Shown here: positions 33,212 to 42,356 of the stretch, piece after piece
Numbering within the stretch: the first letter of the stretch is position 1
How the letters are laid out: every line of letters starts with the position of its first letter
From: Myotis daubentonii
Lineage: Eukaryota; Chordata; Mammalia; Chiroptera; Vespertilionidae
NCBI RefSeq assembly: GCF_963259705.1
Contig: NC_081841.1
Span: 115,294,979-115,358,978, forward strand
Direction of reading: 5' to 3'
Length of the DNA: 64,000 bases
Translations under genes and position numbers: made by a program
The notes under the pieces: model-generated
Seen by the model: the letters and a program-made list of their open reading frames with translations, nothing else
Database searches by the model: none
Told to the model about the DNA's origin: nothing

Positions 33212-33760
33212 TCCTATCTAATAAAAGAGAAAGATGGTAATTGGCGTACGACCGCTACCCTTCCCATTGGCTAATCAGGGAGATATGCAAATTAACTGCC
33301 AGTCAAGATGGCGGCCGGCAGCCAGACAGCTGATGCGAACAGGGAGGCTTGCTTGCTTCAGTGACAGAGGACTCCAACGTTCCCCAACTGACTTGCCGGC
33401 CTCTCAGCTGCAACTCTAAGCAACTATGTTGCAAATATAGAAGCTAAAAAAAACCCAGAAACCTGCTTTACTCAGCCAGGCTTCAGCCAGCCGGACCGCA
33501 ACATTGTATCAAATACAGATGGTAAACAAAGGCCAGAAACCTGTTTTCAGCAGCCGAGGCCTCAGAGCTAAAGCTGGCCCAGAATAAAAAAGAAAAAAGG
33601 AAAAAAGGAGCGGTTGGGAGCTTCAGTCACCCATCAGCCTGAAAACGGCCCTCAGCCCCTCAGCCAGACTGGCCAGGCACCCCAGTGGGGACTCCCACCC
33701 TGATCCAGGACACCCTTCAGGGCAAACCAGCCAGCCCCAACCCGTGTACCAGGCCTCTAT
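33212..33760 (+). mobile_element. Helitron unit A2 of the array
   Basis: It starts TCCTATCTAATAAAAGAGAA directly at the CTAG of B1 and ends ACCAGGCCTCTAT. It is highly similar to A1 across AAGATGGCGGCCGGCAGCCA and GCGGTTGGGAGCTTCAGTCA, with small indels. Confidence 0.93.
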
Positions 33761-34181
33761 TCTATATAGTAAAAGGGTAATATGCCTCCCGGCACCGGGA
33801 TCAGCGGAGCCACGAGGCCTCCCAGCACTGGGATCAGCATGACAGGGGGCAGCGCCCAAACCCCCTGATTGCCGGGAGCCAGTCCATGCTTGCTGTTTCA
33901 AGGGACCTGGCATATATGGCATACTGTTCTTAATATGTTTGCTCACCTTCTTGGCACTATGTGTTTTAACCAAGGTCTCTGAGAAAGGTTGTTTTCCCCA
34001 GGTAGGGATTTTCCCCTGAAGTTAGGGAGGGAATAAAACCCCTCAACTAAGTGCCAGGCGGGTAATTAATCCCTTTAACTACGAACAATCATGCTTAAAC
34101 TACATAATCTTTTCTCCCTGGAATGGAGATAAGAAACGCCCTAACCTTTGTAATAGAGATTGATAGGATTAAATCAACTGG

Positions 34182-34187
34182 TATAAA
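34182..34187 (+). promoter_or_regulatory. TATA box of the plus-strand LTR arm
   Basis: TATAAA sits in GGTATAAATACAG, conserved in all three LTR copies (30118-30123; minus-strand counterpart 35062-35067). By position it is the likely U3 core promoter. Whether it is active is unknown. Confidence 0.6.
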
Positions 34188-34694
34188 TACAGTTGTAACA
34201 AGACAGAAAGACTCAGAACTCAGAACACAGAATCAAGAACTCAGAACTTAGAACAGAACCAAGAGAGACAGAGCCTAGGCACAGAACCTACACAGAACGT
34301 TCTCTAGAGACAGAAGAACTTCGCTGGAGAGAGCATGCCGGAGGATCCTGGAGAGGGACTGGCCTCAGAGCCTAGAGACAGAGCCTAGCGGGAGAACATG
34401 GCAAGGGATCCTGGACTGAACCTGACTACAGAGATTGGCAGGAGAACCTGACTGGAACCTGGACACTGAACCTGACTGGAGAGCCTGGACAGAACCTGGC
34501 TGGAGAACCTAGCGAGGGAACATGGCTACAGAACCTCGCTGGAAATCCGAAGCAGAACCTCTCTGGAGATCCGGGCTAGAGATCCTGGCTAGGTTGCTGA
34601 TCAACTGAACGCTGTCTCCATGTCATTCCTTCTTCGCCGACTCCGTCCACACCTTTGGGGACCCCTGGACCCGCTGGGGTTGGACCCTGGCATA

Positions 34695-34702
34695 GGGCGC
34701 CA
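34695..34702 (-). other. Primer binding site remnant at the palindrome centre
   Basis: On the minus strand TGGCGCCC follows the LTR terminus CGGCA by two bases. That is the start of the tRNA-Lys complementary site used by betaretroviruses and lentiviruses. The match ends after 8 bases, where the opposite LTR begins two bases later. Confidence 0.65.
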
Positions 34703-36539
34703 GATGCCGGGGTCCAACCCCAGCGGGTCCAGGGGTCCCCAAAGGTGTGGACGGAGTCGGCAAAGAAGGAATGACACAGGGACTTCTCCAGCCAGGTTTG
34801 GTCGCCAGGTTCTAGTCAGGTTCTCTTGCCATATTTCTGTAGTCAGGTTCAGTCCAGGATCCCTTGCCATGTTCTCCCGCTAGGCTCTGTCTCTAGGCTC
34901 CGAGGCCAGTCCCTCTCCAGGATCCTCCGGCATGCTCTCTCCAGCGAAGTTCTTCTGTCTCTAGGCTCCGTGTAGGCTCTGTCTTCTTGATTCTGTTCTA
35001 AGTTCTGTGTTCTTGATTCTGTGTTCTGAGTTCTGAGTCTTTCTGTCTTGTTACAACTGTATTTATACCAGTTGATTTAATCCTATCAATCTCTATTACA
35101 AAGGTTAGGGCGTTTCTTATCTCCATTCCAGGGAGAAAAGATTATGTAGTTTAAGCATGATTGTTCGTAGTTAAAGGGATTAATTACCCGCCTGGCACTT
35201 AGTTGAGGGGTTTTATTCCCTCCCTAACTTCAGGGGAAAATCCCTACCTGGGGAAAACAACCTTTCTCAGAGACCTTGGTTAAAACACATAGTGCCAAGA
35301 AGGTGAGCAAACATATTAAGAACAGTATGCCATATATGCCAGGTCCCTTGAAACAGCAAGCATGGACTGGCTCCCGGCACCTGATCTCCTTGCGGCTCTG
35401 TGTGTGACAGTGTGCAGCGCCCCACCCCCCCACCACACAGGCCCTGCTCTGTGTGTGACGGGGTAGAGCCATAACCTCCCCATAGACCCTGCCCTGAGTG
35501 TGACAGTGGCGGCGCCCCAACCCCCTGATCGGCCCTGCTCTGTGTGTGACAGGGGGCGGTGCCCCAACTCCCCTATTGGCCCTACTCTGTGCGTGACAGG
35601 GGTGAGCTCCTCAACCCCCTGATCGGCCCTGCTCTGTGCGTGACAGGGGGAGCTCCCCAACCCCCTGATCCGCCCTGCTCTGTGTGTGACAGGGGGTGGC
35701 ACTGCAACTTCCCTGTCGACCCTGCCTTGAGTGTGACAGGGGGTGGTGACCCAACCCCCCAATCGGCCGTACCCTGAGTGTGACTAGGGGTGGCATCGCA
35801 ACCTCCAGATCCACCCTGCTCTGTGCATGACAGGGGGCGGCGCCCCAACTCCCCAGTCGGCCCTGCTCTGAGCCGGACCAGGGGCTGCACCTAGGGATTG
35901 GGCCTGCCCTCTGCCACCCGGGAGCAGGCCTAAGCCAGCAGGTCATAATCTCCCGAGGGGTCCCACACTGTGAAAGGGCACAGGCCGGGCTGAGGGACCC
36001 CCTCTCCCCCCCGAGTGCACAAATTTTTGTGCACCGGGCCTCTAGTTATATTATAATTAATTGTGTATGTTTCTTTCCTTTTTAAGAAAATGAGCTCCAT
36101 GAAGCCAAGAACTTTTATTTATTTTTTAATATTTATTGTTGAAAGTATTACAGATGTCCCTCTTTTATCACCCCATTGTCCCCTCCAATGGTTCCTGCCC
36201 TGCCCCAGGCCTTCACTACCTATTGTCTATGTCCATAAGTAATTCATGTGTGCATATAAGGTCTTTGTTTAATCTCTTCCTGCTCCCCAACCCCTTTCCC
36301 TCTGAGAATCGTCAGTCTGTTCCATTTCCATGGCACTGATTCTATTATATTCACCAGCTTATTCCGTTCATTAGATTTCTTATTCATTTATTTTGAGTTT
36401 TAGATTCAATTGTTATTAGATATGTATTTATTGCCATTTTATTGTTCATATTTTTATCTCTTCTTCTCCTTCTCCTTTTTCCTCTTCCTCTTCCTCTTCA
36501 TAAAGAATACCCTCCAACATTTAATGTAATACTGGTTTG

Positions 36540-37440
36540 ATGGTAATGAACTCCTTTAGCTTTTTCTTGTCTGTGAAGCTCTTTATCTGACCTTCAATTC
36601 TAAATTATAGCTTTGCTTGGTAGAGTAATTTTGGTTGTAGGTTTTTGCTATTCATCACTTTGAATATTTTTTGCCACCCCATTCTGACCTGCATAGTTTA
36701 TATTGAGAAATCAGCTGACAGTTGTATGTGTGCTTCCTTGTAGGTAACTACCTGCTTTTCTCTTGCTGCTTTTAAGATTATCTTTTTGTCTTTAATCATT
36801 GGCATTTTCATTATGATGTGTCTTGGTGTGGGTCTCTTTGGATTCCTCTTGTTTGGGACTCTCTGATCTTCCAAGACTTGTAAGTCTATTTCTTTCACTA
36901 GGTAGTAGAAGTTTTTCATCATTATTTCTTCAAACATGTTTTCAAGATCTTGTATCTATCTCTTCTCCTTCAGGCAGCCCCATAATGGGAATGTTGGTGT
37001 GGTTGAAGTTATCCCAAAGGCTCCTTACACTATCTTCATATTTTTGGATTCTTTTTTCTTTTTGCTCTTCTGATTGGGTGTTTTTTGCTTCCTCATACTC
37101 AAAATTGTTGATTTCATTCTCAGAATCTTCTACTCTACTGTTGAATATCTGTAAATTATTCTTTATTTCAGTTAGTGCTTAATTTATGACTGGTTCTTTT
37201 TAATGTTTTTGATGTTATCACTAATATCCTCTTTGAAAGTCTCACTAAGCCCCTTGAAGTTCTCTTTGAGTCCCTTAAAGCTCTCATTAATATCCTTGAG
37301 CAACCTTATAACCATTGTTTTGAACTCTGTATCTAGTTGTTTGCTTGCTTCCATTTATTTCTCTTTCTGGATATTTCTTCTGTTATTCATTTGTGACATG
37401 TTTTCTTGCCTTCACATTTTGGTTGCTTCCCTGTGGTTTT
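36540..37440 (-). pseudogene. Decayed L1 ORF1 of the older half-L1
   Basis: The minus-strand readable part at 36698-36937 has FEEIMMKNFYYLVKEIDLQ, ETHTQ-like NPKRPTPRHIIMKMPMIKD, then AHIQLSADFS. Gln stands where the young copies have TGA. Stops and frameshifts break the frame before and after. It is non-coding. Confidence 0.8.
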
Positions 37441-38021
37441 TTTTTTTTTTAATATTAGGTAGAGATGCTATGTTCCCTAGAATTGGTAGAGTGGCCTCAT
37501 GTAGCAGGTGTCCTGTAGAGCCCAGTTGCTTAGCTTTTCCAGTCATCCAAGCTGGGCACTGTAGGTGTGCCTCTGTGTGGGCTATGTGCAAAGTCTTATT
37601 GTAGTTGAGCCTTGATTGCTGTTGAAGTCACTGGGAGGAGTTGACCTCCAACCAGTGAGGACCCACTGCAATGACAGTGAAAGAGCTGTTATATAGGAGA
37701 TACCCCTGTGAAGCAGGATTTGCTTTAATGGGGCTTTCATGCTCCCTGAGTCTACCCCTTAAGTATGTTGGTTAGAGCTGTAATCTTGTATGGTCTGAAG
37801 CTGTCCACCAGGTGCACTGGCTCTGGGGGTTCCCTGGAGGTGCAAAATCAGCCACTGCCTGGGGCCACCTGGCAGGAGCTACCGAGAAATCTGTAAATGG
37901 ATACTATTTGTATTGGGTTTGCAAATTCCCAGGCAATGCCAAGCTGTGAAGCAAGGCATGCTTGTGCTAGTGCCAGGTCTTGGGTCTCTTATTTTATTTA
38001 TTTATTTATTTTTATTTTTTA

Positions 38022-38190
38022 AGGCTTTCTCTTAATATTTTTTAAATTTTATTTTATCGTTTAAAGTATTACAAATAGTAGTACATATGTCTCCCTTTTT
38101 TCCCCCATTGACCTTCCCCCAGCCTCCCCTACCCATGGCACATGCCCTCAACACCCCCCCCCCCGCCCCCGAGTGTCTTGTGTCCATTTT
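38022..38190 (-). mobile_element. L1 3' end fragment nested in the half-L1
   Basis: Antisense of the L1 3' end: ATCGTTTAAAGTATTACAAA, TTTTTCCCCCATTGACC and CCTCCCCTACCCATG. A poly-C run at 38153-38170 belongs to it. Confidence 0.75.
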
Positions 38191-39163
38191 GGGCCTCTTA
38201 TTGATAAATATGGAACATGCTGATGTCAGCTGATGCTTGTTTAAGATATTTTAGTGAAGTCTTAAGCCTGTGTCAGGACAAGCCATTCATATGGAAAAGC
38301 TGCTGCAAACAGCTTGGGTGGGGATGCCAGTTGAATGGGGTGGGGTCTCAGGGAATCTCCAGGGTGGAGCAAACAGTATGAGGCACACTGATGATAACTC
38401 AGATATGGCTATCAGCACAGGAACAGTGACCCTGTGAGCACCTCCATCTGGGAGAAAGCTACCCAGAGTTCTTGCTCCAATGCCAGACAATCCAATTCCT
38501 CCCCATATGTCCCTTGTTACCCCAATGTCCCTTCCCAGTGCTTGAGCTCTTTAAGAGGGACTGTCTGGGTCTCCAGCAGCCTCTGTGTCACTCAGCCACA
38601 AATCCTGCTGGTTTCTACAGCCTGAAGTTACAGGTACTTCTCTTCCCACATCTGGAACCCTGGGCTGGGGCTCTGGTGTGAGGCTGGAACTCCTTGTTTC
38701 CCAAAGGAGACCTTTGTAGTGGAGATATCCCTCCTGATTAACAACACATCACACCTGGGTGTCAGACCAGCCTGTTCTGCAACTCCACACCTCCACCCTC
38801 CTAAAAGTCTTGATGAACTTTCTTTTTTACTTCTCTAGTTGTAGAACTTCCATTCAGCCAGGTTTCAGGAGGTTCTGACTGATGGTTGTTCTGTATTTTA
38901 GTTGTAATTTTTATATTGCTGTGGGAGGCAGTGAGTACCAGCATTTACCTACTCCACCATCTTGGTTCTCCTTAGGGCATGTTTTCTTATCCATTCAGCT
39001 ACCTTATATCTTTTTTACTGGAACATTTAATCCATTTACATTTAAGATAATTATTGATAGGTATTTATATATTGCCTTTTTTTCCTTTATACCTACATTT
39101 TTCTCTCTTCATATATTTCTTCTTAGAGTAGACTCTAACATTTCTTGCCATGCTTGCTTGGTA

Positions 39164-40530
39164 CAGTAAACATTTGATTTTGCAGACGTTGACTTAATAA
39201 ACTTTGGATTTAATGGACAAAATTTCTGTTCTGTATGTTATATGGGAAAATTAACACCCTGTTACTTTTAAAATGCTTTTAACCAAGATTTGCTTATAAT
39301 TAACAGGTTATGTTTTGTTATCAATTCACTGTAGTTTTTAGCAAATTTTATTGTAAATCTTTATTGTTTAATGCATTACATCTGTCCACTTTTATTCCCT
39401 ATTGACCCCTTCTAGCCTAGCCCAGCCTTCTACACCAGGCCTTTACCACCCTATTGTCTGTGTCCATGGGTAATGCATATATTCAAACAAGTTCTTTGAT
39501 TGAGCTCTTCCTACCCACCCCTGCCTTCCCTCTGAGACTCAACTGTCTGTTCCATGCTTCTGTGTCTTTGGATCTATTTTGTTCATTAGATTCCACATTT
39601 AAGTGAGATCATGTGATACTTGTCTTTCTCTGACTGTCTTATTGCACTTAGCATAATATCCTCCAGGTCCCTCCATGCTGTCTCAAGGGTAAGAAATCCT
39701 TCTTTTTTACTGCTGCATAGTATTCTATTGTGTAAATGTACCACAGCTTTTTTATCTACTCACCTACTGATGGGCACTTGTGCTTTATAGATCTTAGTTA
39801 TTGTAAATTGTGCTGCTATGAACATAGGAATACATACATTTTTTCTAATTGTTGTTTCAGATTTCTTAAGATATATTCCTAAAAGTGAGATCACTGGGTC
39901 AAATGGCAGTTTCAGAATTTTCTTATAATTAAATTAGCAGGTTATTTTTTGGTTATCAATTCACTGTTATTTTTACCAAATTTTAGTGAGTACCCCAAAT
40001 GTTGGAAAAAAACACTGTAGTATTTAGCAAACATAAATAAATATTACATATCTACAACTATTGTCTACATATTTAAATCCAAGAGTCATCACTTATAAAA
40101 ATGTTCTGTGCTAGATTAGCACATGATCACTTCACATTGAATATTGTAATTGGTCTATTGTTGCATGTCATGACTTTCTGCATCTGTTTTAACATATGTA
40201 GGCCAATGTTACAATATGAGCTAAACCACACTCCAACTATGTGCATTTGTTTGCTTGCAGTGATTGATGAATGCACTTATTTACTAGATGTATTCAATAT
40301 AAATTTAAAAGTACAGTAATACACATAGAAAACTTTTATGTGAAATTAAACTTTTCATACATAGTTAATTTTAATTACACAAACATATTTACCTAAGTAA
40401 AAAAGTAACTAATTTGTCAATAATTTTTTTAAGTATGCATTTAGAAAGCATACTTTATTATATAACTGACTTTTGGCTCTAATGGACACCCCCCCTCACC
40501 TGAATAATTCATTACATCGAGGTTTTACTG
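39164..40530. mobile_element. Pogo/Tigger-like DNA transposon remnant
   Basis: The left end CAGTAAACATTTGATTTTGC and the right end (complement of CAGTAAAACCTCGATGTAAT) are diverged inverted repeats, each next to TA, the target of the Tc1/mariner/pogo group. The host L1 is continuous across it. No transposase ORF survives. An L1 fragment (about 39351-39920) is nested inside. Confidence 0.75.
39351..39920 (-). mobile_element. L1 3' fragment inside the pogo-like element
   Basis: Antisense L1 from TTATTGTTTAATGCATTACA to GATCACTGGGTCAAATGGCA. It is bordered by a diverged direct repeat of about 60 bp (39292-39350 and 39921-39985, both CTTATAATTAA…CAAATTTTA), unusually long for an L1 target duplication. 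Confidence 0.82.
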
Positions 40531-40648
40531 TAATAAACCCTTCTAGCCTTATCTGTCTGGGAAACCCTTTATTTTTCCTTCAATTTTAAATCATAGGTTT
40601 ACTGGACAGAGTAGTCTTTGATTCGTATCCTTTCTTTTCCTCACTTTG

Positions 40649-41896
40649 TTTTATTTTTTTTAATTAAATCTTTATTGTTCAGATTATTACATTTGTTCCT
40701 CTTTTTTCCACCCCATTACTCCCCTCCTCCCAGTTCCCGCCCCACCCTCCGCCCTCACTCCCCACCCACTGTCCTCATCCATAGGTGCACGATTTTTGTC
40801 CAGCCTCTTCCCACATCTCCCACACCCCTTTCCCCCCCAAGAATAGTCAGTCCATTCCCTTTCTATGTCCCTGATTCTATTATAATCACCAGTTCATTCT
40901 GTTCATCAGATTATTTATTCACTTGATTCTTAGATTCACTTGTTGATAGATGCATATTTGTTGTTCATAATTTGTATCTTTACCTTTTTCTTCCTCTTCC
41001 TCTTCTTAAAGGATACCTTTCAGCATTTCATATAATCCTGGTTTGGTGGTGATGAACTCCTTTAGCTTTTCCTTATCTGTGAAGCTCTTTATCTGACCTT
41101 CAATTCTGAATGATAGCTTTGCTGGATAAAGTAATCTTGGTTGTAGGTTCTTGGTATTCATCACTTTGAATATTTCTTGCCATTCCCTTCTGGCCTGCAA
41201 AGTTTCTGTTGAGAAATCAGCTGACAGTCATATGGGTATTCCCTTGTAGGTAACTGGGCTTCTTTCTCTTGCTGCTTTTAAAATTCTCTTTTTGTCTTTT
41301 GCTCTTGGCATTTTAATTATGATGTGTCTCAGTGTGGTCCTCTTTGGATTCTTTTGTTTGGGGTTCTCCGCGCTTCTTGGACCTGTAAGTCCATTTCTTT
41401 CACCAGGTGGGGGAAGTTTTCTGTCATTATTTCTTCAAATAGGTTTTCAATATCTTGCTCTCTCTCATCTTCTGGCACCCCTATAATTCTGATGTTGGTA
41501 CGCTTGAAGCTGTCCCAGAGGCTCCTTACACTATCCTCCCATTTTCGGATTCTTTTTTCATTTTGCTTTTCCCGTTGGGTGTTTTTTGCTTCCTCGCATT
41601 TCAAATCATTTACTTGATTCTTGCGCTCCTCTGGTCTGCTGTCGGGAGTCTGTATAATATTCGTTATTTCATTCCGTGTATGCTTAATTTCTAGTTGGCT
41701 CCCCAATATAACATCGAGGGTTTCATTAGTTTTCTTGTAGATCTCATTAAGTTTATCGGCAGCTTCTAAACAGTTCTTGAGAGACCTTAAAAGTGTGGTT
41801 CTGAACTCTATATCTTCCATTGACAATTTTGTCCTGTTTCTTTGTCTCCGCATTTTGTTATGCTTCCTTGGTGCACCCCCTAGTGGTCTTTGTTCC
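40649..41896 (-). mobile_element. Young half-L1 copy, 5'-truncated
   Basis: Near-identical by eye to 21504-22750. It is flanked by TCTTTTCCTCACTTTG at 40633-40648 and 41897-41912. The copy stops just 5' of ORF1, so nearly all of the 5' UTR is missing. The tail contains AATAAAGATTTAATTAAAAA. Confidence 0.92.
41006..41853 (-). pseudogene. ORF1p-like gene, frameshift plus shared TGA
   Basis: It starts MRRQRNRTKLSMEDIEF at 41853 and follows the 22-kb copy through RTNIRIIGVPEDEREQDIE. A one-base deletion near 41350 shifts the frame after ARRTPNKR. The C-terminal domain reopens at 41200-41006. The TGA before LSADFS is identical to that of the 22-kb and 51-kb copies. Confidence 0.88.
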
Positions 41897-42035
41897 TCTT
41901 TTCCTCACTTTGAATACTTCATGCCAATCCCTTCTGGTCTGAAGTTTTTCTTTTGAAAAATCAGCTGACAGACATGGGAACTCCCTTGTAGGTAACTAAC
42001 TGTCTCTCTCTTGCTACCTTTAAGATTCTCTTTTT

Positions 42036-42124
42036 GTGAAGGCCTGGGGTGAGGGCAAGCTAGAAGAGGTCAAAAGATGGAAAAAGGAGATATATGTAAT
42101 ACTTTCAACAATAAAGATTTTTTT
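42036..42124 (+). mobile_element. Very short L1 3' fragment, plus strand
   Basis: Sense L1 3' UTR of about 85 bp (AGGTCAAAAGATGGAAAAAG, TATGTAATACTTTCAACAAT, AATAAAGATTTTTTT). It inserted in the L1 ORF1 remnant, and its tail hosts a SINE. Confidence 0.75.
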
Positions 42125-42356
42125 AGCCCTAACCAGTTTGGCTCAGTGGATAGAGTGTCAGTCTGTGGACTCAAGGGTTCCAGGTTCGATTTCGGTCAAG
42201 AGCATGTACCTTGGTTGCGGGCACATACCCAGTGGGGAGTGTGCAGCAGGCAGCTGATTGATGTTTCTCTCTCATTGATGTTTCTGACTATCCCTCTCTC
42301 CTCTCTGTAAAAAAATCAATAAAATATATTTAAAAAAATAAAGATTTTTTTAAAAG
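42125..42356 (+). mobile_element. Ves SINE
   Basis: The motifs CAGTTTGGCTCAGTGGATAG, AGGTTCGATTTCGGTCAAG, GGCAGCTGATTGATG and the tail CAATAAAATATATTTAAAAA identify it. It is in the A-rich tail of the preceding L1 fragment. Confidence 0.9.

Larger units (their letters stand above)
33870..35379. mobile_element. Palindromic LTR-LTR insertion with 6-bp target duplication
   Basis: Two copies of the LTR seen at 29802-30519 are joined tail to tail: 33870-34692 on + and 34705-35379 on -. They are separated by the 12-bp TAGGGCGCCAGA. Both outer ends are TGCCGGGAGCC (the U3 end). CCTGAT flanks the pair at 33864-33869 and 35380-35385, so the palindrome integrated as one unit. On the minus strand the spacer reads TC then TGGCGCCC, the first 8 bases of a lysine-tRNA primer binding site, at its normal place after the LTR. 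No viral gene remains. This fits an aberrant reverse-transcription or self-integration product. Confidence 0.88.
33761..36045 (+). mobile_element. Helitron unit B2, interrupted by the LTR palindrome
   Basis: It starts TCTATATAGTAAAAGGGTAA and is split at 33869/35386 by a retroviral insertion. It ends with palindrome CACAAATTTTTGTG and CCGGGCCTCTAG at 36045. It is the same type as B1, sharing the tandem array and the GGGATTGGGCCTGCCCTCTG module. Confidence 0.92.
36115..38975 (-). mobile_element. Older half-L1 (ORF1-type LINE)
   Basis: On the minus strand it begins with an AAGATGGTGGAGTAGGTAAA L1-like 5' end near 38975, a 5' UTR to about 37440, and ORF1. It passes straight into a 3' UTR with the TCTGTAATACTTTCAACAAT end near 36125. 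There is no ORF2, so it is another half-L1, older and of a different subfamily from the 21.5-kb copy. An L1 3' fragment (about 38022-38190) is nested in its 5' UTR. Confidence 0.72.

Noticed and set aside
33870..35379. A foldback DNA transposon
   Set aside because: The arms match a solo LTR elsewhere in the window, have TG…CA ends and a TATA box, a primer-site remnant is at the centre, and the 6-bp duplication fits retroviral integrase.
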